A stretch of 64,000 bases of DNA, taken from positions 5,011,501 through 5,075,500 of the forward strand of contig OZ025207.1 in assembly GCA_964019055.1 (NCBI GenBank), written 5' to 3'. Made by a program: the position numbers and the translations under genes. Source of the DNA: Anthopleura xanthogrammica (taxonomy: Eukaryota; Cnidaria; Anthozoa; Actiniaria; Actiniidae). This document shows positions 1-11,170 of this stretch, one piece after another (the stretch's first letter is position 1; every line of letters starts with the position of its first letter). Below the pieces are notes generated by a model. The model saw only the letters and a list, made by a program, of their open reading frames with translations. It was not told the origin of the DNA and made no database searches.

Positions 1-269
1 CAAAAACACGACATTATTGCTGATGAAAAAAACGTATTGGCTGAAAACACGACGTTTTAGCTGATAAAATGAAGTTTTTGGTGAGAAAATGAGATTTTTG
101 GTGAAAAAAGGTGTTTTTTGCTGAACATTTTTTTTTGGCTAACAATTTTCTTTTGCCGATAACACGACGTTTTCACTGCTAAAAGCACATTTTGGGCGCG
201 AACAGCACATTTGTGGTGAGAAAAAGAGTGTTTTGCTGAGAAAAAAGCATTTTTGCTGAAAAAAGGTCA
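1..269 (+). repeat. Partial monomer at left edge
   Basis: The window opens at position 49 of the monomer, within u3, and runs to the end of u16. It carries the TTTTAGCTG form of u6 and the GGCTAACAATTTT core, like monomers 904, 3577, 4845 and 6746-8014. Confidence 0.95.
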
Positions 270-2625
270 TTTTAACCCTAACAATGAGGTTTTTTGCTGA
301 TGGGATGACTTTTTTGCCAAAAACACGACATTATTGCTGATGAAAAAAACGTATTGGCTGAAAACACGACGTTTTGGCTGATAAAATGAAGTTTTTGGTG
401 AGAAAATGAGATTTTTGGTGAAAAATGGTGTTTTTTGCTGAACATTTTTTTTTGGCTAACAATTTTCTTTTGCCGATAACACGACGTCTTCACTGCTAAA
501 AGCACATTTTGGGTGCGAACAGCACATTTGTGGTGAGAAAAAGAGTGTTTTGCTGAGAAAAAAGCATTTTTGCTGAAAAAAGGTCATTTTAACCCTAACA
601 ATGAGGTTTTTTGCTGATGGGATGACTTTTTTGCCAAAAACACGACATTATTGCTGATGAAAAAAACGTATTGGCTGAAAACACGACGTTTTGGCTGATA
701 AAATGAAGTTTTTGGTGAGAAAATGAGATTTTTGGTGAAAAAAGGTGTTTTTTGCTGAACATTTTTTTTTGGCTAACAATTTTGTTTTGCCGATAACACG
801 ACGTTTTCACTGCTAAAAGCACATTTTGGGCGCGAACAGCACATTTGTGGTGAGAAAAAGAGTGTTTTGCTGAGAAAAAAGCATTTTTGCTGAAAAAAGG
901 TCATTTTAAACCTAACAATGAGGTTTTTTGCTGATGGGATGACTTTTTTGCCAAAAACACGACATTATTGCTGATGAAAAAAACGTATTGGCTGAAAACA
1001 CGACGTTTTAGCTGATAAAATGAAGTTTTTGGTGAGAAAATGAGATTTTTGGTGAAAAAAGGTGTTTTTTGCTGAACATTTTTTTTTGGCTAACAATTTT
1101 CTTTTGCCGATAACACGACGTTTTCACTGCTAAAAGCACATTTTGGGCGCGAACAGCACATTTGTGGTGAGAAAAAGAGTGTTTTGCTGAGAAAAAAGCA
1201 TTTTTGCTGAAAAAAGGTCATTTTAACCCTAACAATGAGGTTTTTTGCTGATGGGATGACTTTTTTGCCAAAAACACGACATTATTGCTGATGAAAAAAA
1301 CGTATTGGCTGAAAACACGACGTTTTGGCTGATAAAATGAAGTTTTTGGTGAGAAAATGAGATTTTTGGTGAAAAGAGGTTTTTTGCTGATGGGATGACT
1401 TTTTCCCAAAAACACGACATTATTGCTGATGAAAAAAACGTATTGGCTGAAAACACGACGTTTTGGCTGATAAAATGAAGTTTTTGGTGAGAAAATGAGA
1501 TTTTTGGTGAAAAAAGGGGATTTTGGATGAACATTTTTTTTTGGCTGAGAATTTTGTTTTGCCGATAACACGACGTCTTCACTGCTAAAAGCACATTTTG
1601 GGCGCGAACAGCACATTTGTGGTGAGAAAAAGAGTGTTTTGCTGAGAAAAAAGCATTTTTGCTGAAAAAAGGTCATTTTAACCCTAAAAATGAGGTTTTT
1701 TGCTGATGGGATGACTTTTTTGCCAAAAACACGACATTATTGCTGATGAAAAAAACGTATTGGCTGAAAACACGACGTTTTGGCTGATAAAATGAAGTTT
1801 TTGGTGAGAAAATGAGATTTTTGGTGAAAAAAGGTGTTTTTTGCTGAACATTTTTTTTTGGCTGAGAATTTTCTTTTGCCGATAACACGACGTTTTCACT
1901 GCTAAAAGCACATTTTGGGCGCGAACAGCACATTTGTGGTGAGAAAAAGAGTGTTTTGCTGAGAAAAAAGCATTTTTGCTGAAAAAAGGTCATTTTAACC
2001 CTAACAATGAGGTTTTTTGCTGATGGGATGACTTTTTCCCAAAAACACGACATTATTGCTGATGAAAAAAACGTATTGGCTGAAAACACGACGTTTTGGC
2101 TGATAAAATGAAGTTTTTGGTGAGAAAATGAGATTTTTGGTGAAAAAAGGGGTTTTTGGATGAACATTTTTTTTTGGCTGAGAATTTTGTTTTGCCGATA
2201 ACACGACGTCTTCACTGCTAAAAGCACATTTTGGGCGCGAACAGCACATTTGTGGTGAGAAAAAGAGTGTTTTGCTGAGAAAAAAGCATTTTTGCTGAAA
2301 AAAGGTCATTTTAACCCTAAAAATGAGGTTTTTTGCTGATGGGATGACTTTTTTGCCAAAAACACGACATTATTGCTGATGAAAAAAACGTATTGGCTGA
2401 AAACACGACGTTTTAGCTGATAAAATGAAGTTTTTGGTGAGAAAATGAGATTTTTGGTGAAAAAAGGTGTTTTTTGCTGAACATTTTTTTTTGGCTGAGA
2501 ATTTTCTTTTGCCGATAACACGACGTTTTCACTGCTAAAAGCACATTTTGGGCGCGAACAGCACATTTGTGGTGAGAAAAAGAGTGTTTTGCTGAGAAAA
2601 AAGCATTTTTGCTGAAATAAGGTCA
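270..2625 (+). repeat. Left subfamily monomers, including a 455-bp expanded one
   Basis: Monomers start at 270, 587, 904, 1221, 1676, 1993 and 2309. Most carry GGCTAACAATTTT or GGCTGAGAATTTT in the core. A GACGTC variant in u11/u12 (483, 1572, 2205, then 2839 and 4107) is confined to the left 4.1 kb of the window. Monomers 1221 and 1993 share two rare features: GACTTTTTCCCAAAAAC in u2/u3, where other monomers have T6GCC, and GGATGAACAT in u9. This points to copying between adjacent segments of about 600 bp. Confidence 0.88.
1221..1675 (+). repeat. Expanded 455-bp monomer with a 138-bp internal duplication
   Basis: After u7, the sequence GGTGAAAA at 1369-1376 runs directly into GAGGTTTTTTGCTGATGG, which belongs to the u1/u2 boundary, so u2-u7 appear twice. 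The added length is 138 bp, seven subunits. The two parental sites share GGTTTTTTGCTGA-like homology (u8/u9 against u1/u2), the expected signature of unequal exchange or template slippage between paralogous subunits. Confidence 0.9.
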
Positions 2626-3024
2626 TTTTAACCCTAACAATGAGGTTTTTTGCTGATGGGATGACTTTTTTGCCAAAAACACGACATTATTGCTGATGAA
2701 AAAAACGTATTGGCTGAAAACACGACGTTTTGGCTGATAAAATGAAGTTTTTGGTGAGAAAATGAGATTTTTGGTGAAAAATGGTGTTTTTTGCTGAACA
2801 TTTTTTTTTGGCTAACAATTTTCTTTTGCCGATAACACGACGTCTTCACTGCTAAAAGCACATTTTGGGCGCGAACAGCACATTTGTGGTGAGAAAAAGA
2901 GTGTTTTGCTGAGAAAAAAGCATTTTTGCTGAAAAAAGGTCATTTTAACCCTAACAATGAGGTTTTTTGCTGATGGGATGACTTTTTTGCCAAAAACACG
3001 ACATTATTGCTGATGAAAAAAACG

Positions 3025-3103
3025 TATTGGCTGAAAACACGACGTTTTGGCTGATAAAATGAAGTTTTTGGTGAGAAAATGAGATTTTTGGTGAAAAAAG
3101 GTG
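3025..3103 (+). repeat. Core ~20-bp subunits with phased T- and A-tracts
   Basis: Four consecutive subunits (u5-u8) show the motif most clearly. A T-tract (3-5 T) opens each subunit, an A-tract (4-6 A) starts 9-11 bp later, and the next T-tract follows about 20 bp after the first. A/T-tracts therefore alternate about once per helical turn. Phased A-tracts at this spacing are an established cause of intrinsic DNA curvature, and the same alternation runs through most of the monomer. That the array is bent is a prediction from this spacing, not something measured. Confidence 0.85.
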
Positions 3104-3140
3104 TTTTTTGCTGAACATTTTTTTTTGGCTAACAATTTTC
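3104..3140 (+). repeat. Hypervariable poly-T core of the monomer (u9/u10)
   Basis: This part of the monomer contains GCTGAACA, a T9 run and GGCTAACAATTTTC. It is the most variable part across the array. Other forms seen are GGCTGAGAATTTT (most of the window after 8 kb), GCTGAATATTTG plus a T-run (near 8500, 9140, 9750), GGCTAAAAAAATTTTTTTGG (near 13560, 14510, 15460, 17365, 17690), GGCTATAAAAATTTTTTT (near 20407 and 21679), TGCTGAAAATG plus T7 (59976 onward), and complete loss of u9 (near 48895 and 50127). T-run length changes account for most of the 316-319 bp variation. Slippage in the homopolymer is the simplest explanation. Confidence 0.85.
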
Positions 3141-3179
3141 TTTTGCCGATAACACGACGTTTTCACTGCTAAAAGCACA

Positions 3180-3199
3180 TTTTGGGCGCGAACAGCACA
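3180..3199 (+). repeat. u13, the GC-rich subunit with GGGCGCG
   Basis: u13 (TTTTGGGCGCGAACAGCACA) is the only strongly GC-rich element in the monomer and normally gives one GCGC site per monomer. Its variants mark subfamilies: TTTCGGGCGCGTACAGC near 11400-13010, TTTCGGGCGGGAACAGC or GGATCAGC near 17437-18400, GAGCGCG in many monomers between 39215 and 48030, and GGGTGCG sporadically (for example near 511, 15853, 63705). No known protein-binding site is recognised here. Confidence 0.8.
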
Positions 3200-5161
3200 T
3201 TTGTGGTGAGAAAAAGAGTGTTTTGCTGAGAAAAAAGCATTTTTGCTGAAAAAAGGTCATTTTAACCCTAACAATGAGGTTTTTTGCTGATGGGATGACT
3301 TTTTTGCCAAAAACACGACATTATTGCTGATGAAAAAAACGTATTGGCTGAAAACACGACGTTTTGGCTGATAAAATGAAGTTTTTGGTGAGAAAATGAG
3401 ATTTTTGGTGAAAAAAGGGGTTTTTTGCTGAACATTTTTTTTTGGCTGAGAATTTTGTTTTGCCGATAACACGACGTTTTCACTGCTAAAAGCACATTTT
3501 GGGCGCGAACAGCACATTTGTGGTGAGAAAAAGAGTGTTTTGCTGAGAAAAAAGCATTTTTGCTGAAAAAAGGTCATTTTAAACCTAACAATGAGGTTTT
3601 TTGCTGATGGGATGACTTTTTTGCCAAAAACACGACATTATTGCTGATGAAAAAAACGTATTGGCTGAAAACACGACGTTTTAGCTGATAAAATGAAGTT
3701 TTTGGTGAGAAAATGAGATTTTTGGTGAAAAAAGGTGTTTTTTGCTGAACATTTTTTTTTGGCTAACAATTTTCTTTTGCCGATAACACGACGTTTTCAC
3801 TGCTAAAAGCACATTTTGGGCGCGAACAGCACATTTGTGGTGAGAAAAAGAGTGTTTTGCTGAGAAAAAAGCATTTTTGCTGAAATAAGGTCATTTTAAC
3901 CCTAACAATGAGGTTTTTTGCTGATGGGATGACTTTTTTGCCAAAAACACGACATTATTGCTGATGAAAAAAACGTATTGGCTGAAAACACGACGTTTTG
4001 GCTGATAAAATGAAGTTTTTGGTGAGAAAATGAGATTTTTGGTGAAAAATGGTGTTTTTTGCTGAACATTTTTTTTTGGCTAACAATTTTCTTTTGCCGA
4101 TAACACGACGTCTTCACTGCTAAAAGCACATTTTGGGCGCGAGCAGCACATTTGTGGTGAGAAAAAGAGTGTTTTGCTGAGAAAAAAGCATTTTTGCTGA
4201 AAAAAGGTCATTTTAACCCTAACAATGAGGTTTTTTGCTGATGGGATGACTTTTTTGCCAAAAACACGACATTATTGCTGATGAAAAAAACGTATTGGCT
4301 GAAAACACGACGTTTTGGCTGATAAAATGAAGTTTTTGGTGAGAAAATGAGATTTTTGGTGAAAAAAGGTGTTTTTTGCTGAACATTTTTTTTTGGCTAA
4401 CAATTTTCTTTTGCCGATAACACGACGTTTTCACTGCTAAAAGCACATTTTGGGCGCGAACAGCACATTTGTGGTGAGAAAAAGAGTGTTTTGCTGAGAA
4501 AAAAGCATTTTTGCTGAAAAAAGGTCATTTTAACCCTAACAATGAGGTTTTTTGCTGATGGGATGACTTTTTTGCCAAAAACACGACATTATTGCTGATG
4601 AAAAAAACGTATTGGCTGAAAACACGACGTTTTGGCTGATAAAATGAAGTTTTTGGTGAGAAAATGAGATTTTTGGTGAAAAAAGGGGTTTTTTGCTGAA
4701 CATTTTTTTTTGGCTGAGAATTTTGTTTTGCCGATAACACGACGTTTTCACTGCTAAAAGCACATTTTGGGCGCGAACAGCACATTTGTGGTGAGAAAAA
4801 GAGTGTTTTGCTGAGAAAAAAGCATTTTTGCTGAAAAAAGGTCATTTTAAACCTAACAATGAGGTTTTTTGCTGATGGGATGACTTTTTTGCCAAAAACA
4901 CGACATTATTGCTGATGAAAAAAACGTATTGGCTGAAAACACGACGTTTTAGCTGATAAAATGAAGTTTTTGGTGAGAAAATGAGATTTTTGGTGAAAAA
5001 AGGTGTTTTTTGCTGAACATTTTTATTTGGCTAACAATTTTCTTTTGCCGATAACACGACGTTTTCACTGCTAAAAGCACATTTTGGGCGCGAACAGCAC
5101 ATTTGTGGTGAGAAAAAGAGTGTTTTGCTGAGAAAAAAGCATTTTTGCTGAAAAAAGGTCA

Positions 5162-6745
5162 TTTTAAACCTAACAATGAGGTTTTTTGCTGATGGGATGA
5201 CTTTTTTGCCAAAAACACGACATTATTGCTGATGAAAAAAACGTATTGGCTGAAAACACGACGTTTTGGCTGATAAAATGAAGTTTTTGGTGAGAAAATG
5301 AGATTTTTGGTGAAAAAAGGTGTTTTTTGCTGAACATTTTTTTTTGGCTGAGAATTTTGTTTTGCCGATAACACGACGTTTTCACTGCTAAAAGCACATT
5401 TTGGGCGCGAACAGCACATTTGTGGTGAGAAAAAGAGTGTTTTGCTGAGAAAAAAGCATTTTTGCTGAAAAAAGGTCATTTTAAACCTAACAATGAGGTT
5501 TTTTGCTGATGGGATGACTTTTTTGCCAAAAACACGACATTATTGCTGATGAAAAAAACGTATTGGCTGAAAACACGACGTTTTAGTTGATAAAATGAAG
5601 TTTTTGGTGAGAAAATGAGATTTTTGGTGAAAAAAGGTGTTTTTTGCTGAACATTTTTTTTTGGCTAAAAATTTTCTTTTGCCGTTAACAGGACGTTTTC
5701 ACTGCTAAAAGCACATTTTGGGCGCGAACAGCACATTTGTGGTGAGAAAAAGAGTGTTTTGCTGAGAAAAAAGCATTTTTGCTGAAAAAAGGTCATTTTA
5801 ACCCTAACAATGAGGTTTTTTGCTGATGGGATGACTTTTTTGCAAAAAACACGACATTATTGCTGATGAAAAAAACCTATTGGCTGAAAACACGACGTTT
5901 TGGCTGATAAAATGAAGTTTTTGGAGAGAAAATGAGATTTTTGGTGAAAAAAGGTGTTTTTTGCTGAACATTTTTTTTTGGCTAACAATTTTGTTTTGCC
6001 GATAACACGACGTTTTCACTGCTAAAAGCACATTTTGGGCGCGAACAGCACATTTGTGGTGAGAAAAAGAGTGTTTTGCTGAGAAAAAAGCATTTTTGCT
6101 GAAAAAAGGTCATTTTAACCCTAACAATGAGGTTTTTTGCTGATGGGATGACTTTTTTGACAAAAACACGACATTATTGCTGATGAAAAAAACGTATTGG
6201 CTGAAAACACGACGTTTTGGCTGATAAAATGAAGTTTTTGGTGAGAAAATGAGATTTTTGGTGAAAAAAGGTGTTTTTTGCTGAACATTTTTTTTGGCTA
6301 ACAATTTTCTTTTGCCGATAACACGACGTTTTCACTGCTAAAAGCACATTTTGGGCGCGAACAGCACATTTGTGGTGAGAAAAAGAGTGTTTTGCTGAGA
6401 AAAAAGCATTTTTGCTGAAAAAAGGTCATTTTAACCCTAACAATAAGGTTTTTTGCTGATGGGATGACTTTTTTGCCAAAAGCACGACATTATTGCTGAT
6501 GAAAAAAACGTATTGGCTGAAAACACGACGTTTTGGCTGATAAAATGAAGTTTTTGGTGAGAAAATGAGATTTTTGGTGAAAAAAGGTGTTTTTTGCTGA
6601 ACATTTTTTTTTGGCTAACTATTTTCTTTTGCCGATAACACGACGTTTTCACTGCTAAAAGCACATTTTGGGCGCGAACAGCACATTTGTGGTGAGAAAA
6701 AGAATGTTTTGCTGAGAAAAAAGCATTTTTGCTGAAAAAAGGTCA
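5162..6745 (+). repeat. Five individually diverged left-subfamily monomers
   Basis: Monomers at 5162, 5479, 5796, 6113 (316 bp) and 6429. Each carries private changes: TTTTAGTTG and GCCGTTAACAGG in 5479, AACCTATTGG and TTGGAGAG in 5796, TTGACAAAAAC in 6113, AATAAGG and CTAACTATTTT in 6429. No HOR period is obvious here, so this segment has not been recently homogenised. Confidence 0.85.
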
Positions 6746-8014
6746 TTTTAACCCTAACAATGAGGTTTTTTGCTGATGGGATGACTTTTTTGCCAAAAAC
6801 ACGACATTATTGCTGATGAAAAAAACGTATTGGCTGAAAACACGACGTTTTAGCTGATAAAATGAAGTTTTTGGTGAGAAAATGAGATTTTTGGTGAAAA
6901 AAGGTGTTTTTTGCTGAACATTTTTTTTTGGCTAACAATTTTCTTTTGCCGATAACACGACGTTTTCACTGCTAAAAGCACATTTTGGGCGCGAACAGCA
7001 CATTTGTGGTGAGAAAAAGAGTGTTTTGCTGAGAAAAAAGCATTTTTGCTGAAAAAAGGTCATTTTAACCCTAACAATGAGGTTTTTTGCTGATGGCATG
7101 ACTTTTTTGCCAAAAACACGACATTATTGCTGATGAAAAAAACGTATTGGCTGAAAACACGACGTTTTAGCTGATAAAATGAAGTTTTTGGTGAGAAAAT
7201 GAGATTTTTGGTGAAAAAAGGTGTTTTTTGCTGAACATTTTTTTTTGGCTAACAATTTTCTTTTGCCGATAACACGACGTTTTCACTGCTAAAAGCACAT
7301 TTTGGGCGCGAACAGCACATTTGTGGTGAGAAAAAGAGTGTTTTGCTGAGAAAAAAGCATTTTTGCTGAAAAAAGGTCATTTTAACCCTAACAATGAGGT
7401 TTTTTGCTGATGGGATGACTTTTTTGCCAAAAACACGACATTATTGCTGATGAAAAAAACGTATTGGCTGAAAACACGACGTTTTAGCTGATAAAATGAA
7501 GTTTTTGGTGAGAAAATGAGATTTTTGGTGAAAAAAGGTGTTTTTTGCTGAACATTTTTTTTTGGCTAACAATTTTCTTTTGCCGATAACACGACGTTTT
7601 CACTGCTAAAAGCACATTTTGGGCGCGAACAGCACATTTGTGGTGAGAAAAAGAGTGTTTTGCTGAGAAAAAAGCATTTTTGCTGAAAAAAGGTCATTTT
7701 AACCCTAACAATGAGGTTTTTTGCTGATGGGATGACTTTTTTGCCAAAAACACGACATTATTGCTGATGAAAAAAAACGTATTGGCTGAAAACACGACGT
7801 TTTAGCTGATAAAATGAAGTTTTTGGTGAGAAAATGAGATTTTTGGTGAAAAAAGGTGTTTTTTGCTGAACATTTTTTTTTGGCTAACAATTTTCTTTTG
7901 CCGATAACACGACGTTTTCACTGCTAAAAGCACATTTTGGGCGCGAACAGCACATTTGTGGTGAGAAAAAGAGTGTTTTGCTGAGAAAAAAGCATTTTTG
8001 CTGAAAAAAGGTCA
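6746..8014 (+). repeat. Four near-identical 317-bp monomers in tandem
   Basis: Monomers at 6746, 7063, 7380 and 7697 all carry TTTTAGCTG in u6 and GGCTAACAATTTTC in the core. They differ only at isolated sites, such as GGCATGAC near 7096 and one extra A near 7775, which makes the last one 318 bp. This looks like a recent monomer-by-monomer amplification rather than a HOR. Confidence 0.9.
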
Positions 8015-9900
8015 TTTTAACCCTAACAATGAGGTTTTTTGCTGATGGGATGATATTTTTGCCGAAAACACGACATTATTGCTGATGAAAAAACGTATTG
8101 GCTCAAAACACGACGTTTTGGCTGATAAAATGAAGTTTTTGGTGAGAAAATGAGATTTTTGGTGAAAAAAGGTGATTTTGGCTAAAAACCCTTTTTTTTG
8201 GCTGAGAATTTTCTTTTGCCGATAACACGACGTTTTCACTGCTAAAAGCACATTTTGGGCGCGAACAGCAAATTTGTGGTGAGAAAAAGAGTGTTTTGCT
8301 GAGAAAAAAAGGATTTTTGCTGAAAAAAGGTCATTTTAACCCTAACAATGAGGTTTTTCGTTGATGGGATGACTTTTTTGCCAAAAACACGACATTATTG
8401 CTCATGAAAAAAACGTATTGGATGAAAATACGACGTTTTGGCTGATCAAATGAAGTTTTTGGTGAGAAATTGAGATTTTTGGTGAAAAAAGGTGTTTTTT
8501 GCTGAATATTTGTTTTTGGCTGAGAATTTTCTTTTGCCGATAACACGACGTTTTCACTGCTAAAAGCACATTTTGGGCGCGAACAGCACATTTGTGGTCA
8601 GAAAAAAAGTGTTTTGCTGAGAAAAAAGCATTTTTGCTGAAAAAAGGTCATTTTAACCCTAATAATGAGGTTTTTTGCTGATAGGATGACTTTTTTGCCA
8701 AAAACACGACATTATTGCTGATGAAAAAAACGTATTGGCTGAAAACACGACGTTTTGGCTGATAAAATGAAGTTTTTGGTGAGAAAATGAGATTTTTGGT
8801 GAAAAAAGGTGTTTTTGGCTGAACATTTTTTTTTGGCTGAGAATTTTCTTTTGCCGATAACACGACGTTTTCACTGCTAAAAGCACATTTTGGGCGCGAA
8901 CAGCACATTTGTGGTGAGAAAAAGAGTGTTTTGCTGAGAAAAAAAGCATTTTTGCTGAAAAAAGGTCATTTTAACCCTAACAATGAGGTTTTTTGCTGAT
9001 GGGATGACTTTTTTGCCAAAAACACGACATTATTGCTGATGAAAAAAACGTATTGGCTGAAAACACGACGTTTTGGCTGATAAAATGAAGTTTTTGGTGA
9101 GAAATTGAGATTTTTGGTAAAAAAAGGTGTTTTTTGCGGAATATTTGTTTTTGGCTGAGAATTTTCTTTTGCCGATAACACGACGTTTTCACTGCTAAAA
9201 GCACATTTTGGGCGCGAACAGCACATTTGTGGTGAGAAAAAAAGTGTTTTGCTGAAAAAAGGTCATTTTAACCCTAATAATGAGGTTTTTTGCTGATAGG
9301 ATGACTTTTTTGCCAAAAACACGACATTATTGCTGATGAAAAAAACGTATTGGCTGAAAACACGACGTTTTGGCTGATAAAATGAAGTTTTTGGTGAGAA
9401 AATGAGATTTTTGGTGAAAAAAGGTGTTTTTGGCTGAACATTTTTTTTCGGCTGAGAATTTTCTTTTGCCGATAACACGACGTTTTCACTGCTAAAAGCA
9501 CATTTTGGGCGCGAACAGCAAATTTGTGGTGAGAAAAAGAGTGTTTTGCTGAGAAAAAAAGGATTTTTGCTGAAAAAAGGTCATTTTAACCCTAACAATG
9601 AGGTTTTTCGTTGATGGGATGACTTTTTTGCCAAAAACACGACATTATTGCTCATGAAAAAAACGTATTGGATGAAAATACGACGTTTTGGCTGATCAAA
9701 TGAAGTTTTTGGTGAGAAATTGAGATTTTTGGTAAAAAAAGGTGTTTTTTGCTGAATATTTGTTTTTGGCTGAGAATTTTCTTTTGCCGATAACACGACG
9801 TTTTCACTGCTAAAAGCACATTTTGGGCGCGAACAGCACATTTGTGGTCAGAAAAAAAGTGTTTTGCTGAGAAAAAAGCATTTTTGCTGAAAAAAGGTCA
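8015..9900 (+). repeat. 1250-bp tetramer period, partly duplicated
   Basis: Monomers at 8015, 8334, 8651, 8969 (297 bp), 9266 and 9584. Monomer 9584 repeats the private features of 8334: TTTTTCGTTGATGGG in u1/u2, GCTCATGAAAA in u4, TTGGATGAAAATACG in u5 and GATCAAATG in u6, giving a 1250-bp offset. Homology also covers the end of the monomer before each copy (AAAAAAAGGATTTTTGCTG). Monomer 8015 opens a more diverged territory than the region to its left and has unusual changes of its own (GATGATATTTTTGCCG, GGCTCAAAAC). Confidence 0.85.
8969..9265 (+). repeat. 297-bp monomer lacking one subunit
   Basis: Near 9247-9260 the u15 opening TTTTGCTGA continues straight into the u16 ending AAAAAAGGTCA, removing exactly one 20-bp subunit. 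u15 and u16 share TTTTGCTGA, which explains the junction. Confidence 0.9.
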
Positions 9901-11170
9901 TTTTAAACCTAATAATGAGGTTTTTTGCTGATAGGATGACTTTTTTGCCAAAAACACGACATTATTGCTGATGAAAAAAACGTATTGGCTGAAAACACGA
10001 CGTTTTGGCTGATAAAATGAAGTTTTTGGTGAGAAAATGAGATTTTTGGTGAAAAAAGGTGTTTTTTGCTGAACATTTTTTTTTGGCTGAGAATTTTCTT
10101 TTGCCGATAACACGACGTTTTCACTGTTAAAAGCACATTTCGGGCGCGAACAGCACATTTGTGGTGAGAAAAAGAGTGTTTTGCTGAGAAAAAAGCATTT
10201 TTGCTGAAAAAAGGTCATTTTAAGCTTAACAATGAGGTTTTTTGCTGATGGGATGACTTTTTTGCCAAAAACACGACATTATTGCTGATGAAAAAAACGT
10301 ATTGGCTGAAAACACGACGTTTTGGCTGATAAAATGAAGTTTTTGGTGAGAAAATGAGATTTTTGGTAAAAAAAGGTGTTTTTCGCTGAACATTTTTTTT
10401 TGTCTGAGAATTTTCTTTTGCCGATAACACGACGTTTTCACTGCTAAAAGCACATTTTGGGCGCGAACAGCACATTTGTGGTGAGAAAAAGAGTGTTTTT
10501 GCTGAGAAAAAAGCATTTTTGCTGAAAAAAGGTCATTTTAAGCTTAACAATGAGGTTTTTTGCTGATGGGATGACTTTTTTGCCAAAAACACGACGTTAT
10601 TGCTGATGAAAAAAACGTATTGGCTGAAAACACGACGTTTTGGCTGATAAAATGAAGTTTTTGGTGAGAAAATGAGATTTTTGGTAAAAAAAGGTGTTTT
10701 TGGCTGAACATTTTTTTTTGTCTGAGAATTTTCTTTTGCCGATAACACGACGTTTTTACTGCTAAAAGCACATTTTGGGCGCGAACAGCACATTTGTGGT
10801 GAGAAAAAGAGTGTTTTTGCTGAGAAAAAAGCATTTTTGCTGAAAAAAGGTCATTTTAACGTTAACAATGAGGTTTTTTGCTGATGGGATGACTTTTTTG
10901 CCAAAAACACGACATTATTGCTGATGAAAAAAACGTATTGGATGAAAATACGACGTTTTGGCTGATCAAATGAAGTTTTTGGTGAGAAATTGAGATTTTT
11001 GGTAAAAAAAGGGGTTTTTTGCTGAACATTTTGTTTTGGCTGAGAATTTTCTTTTGCCGATAACACGACGTTTTCACTGTTAAAAGCAGATTTCGGGCGC
11101 GTACAGCACATTTGTGGTGAGAAAAAAAGTGTTTTGCTGAGAAAAAAGCATTTTTGCTGAAAAAAGGTCA
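9901..11170 (+). repeat. Four diverged monomers, two with a HindIII-site variant
   Basis: Monomers at 9901, 10218, 10536 and 10854. The second and third share TTAAGCTTAAC in u1 (AAGCTT at 10222 and 10540), GGTAAAAAAAGG in u8, TTGTCTGAG in u10 and GTGTTTTTGCTG in u14/u15, so they are recent neighbour duplicates of 318 bp. Monomer 10854 has TTAACGTTAAC in u1 and the TTGGATGAAAATACG/GATCAAATG form also seen at 8334 and 9584. Confidence 0.85.

Larger units (their letters stand above)
2943..3259 (+). repeat. Representative 317-bp monomer with its 16 subunits
   Basis: This monomer divides into 16 related subunits, each opening with a T-tract: u1 2943-2962, u2 2963-2982, u3 2983-3003, u4 3004-3024, u5 3025-3044, u6 3045-3064, u7 3065-3084, u8 3085-3103, u9/u10 3104-3140 (merged around a T9 run), u11 3141-3159, u12 3160-3179, u13 3180-3199, u14 3200-3220, u15 3221-3239, u16 3240-3259. 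The best common form is TTTTGGCTGAAAACACGACG (u5 differs at one base; u6 and u11 are close). u7 and u14 share GGTGAGAAAA, u15 and u16 share TTTTGCTGA, and u8 and u16 share TGAAAAAAGG. These internal paralogies are where later deletions occurred. The monomer therefore probably arose by amplification of a ~20-bp unit, followed by divergence and re-amplification as a 317-bp block. Confidence 0.93.
2626..5161 (+). repeat. 1268-bp tetramer HOR, two copies
   Basis: Four 317-bp monomers (2626, 2943, 3260, 3577) recur in order as 3894, 4211, 4528, 4845. Matching markers are AAAAATGG in u8 plus GACGTC in the first monomer, GGCTGAGAATTTTG in the third, and TTTTAGCTG with AAACCTAAC in the fourth. GAAATAAGG precedes both copies (near 2614 and 3882), so homology starts slightly upstream. 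Copies differ at only a few sites (for example GAGCAGC near 4141 in copy 2). Confidence 0.9.

Noticed and set aside
270..300. Interstitial telomere array
   Set aside because: Only 1.6 copies of CCCTAA occur per monomer and they are never in tandem. The motif drifts between subfamilies.
3221..3259. Rho-independent terminator-like hairpins (A-runs and T-runs around GCA or GCTG)
   Set aside because: Short A/T stems arise automatically from alternating A- and T-tracts in every subunit. There is no gene upstream and no GC-rich stem.
8356..8372. Possible CENP-B box (TTTCGTTGATGGGATGA, also near 9606)
   Set aside because: It shares TTCGTTG with the box but lacks the essential central A and the CGGG part, and it occurs in only two monomers that are copies of each other.
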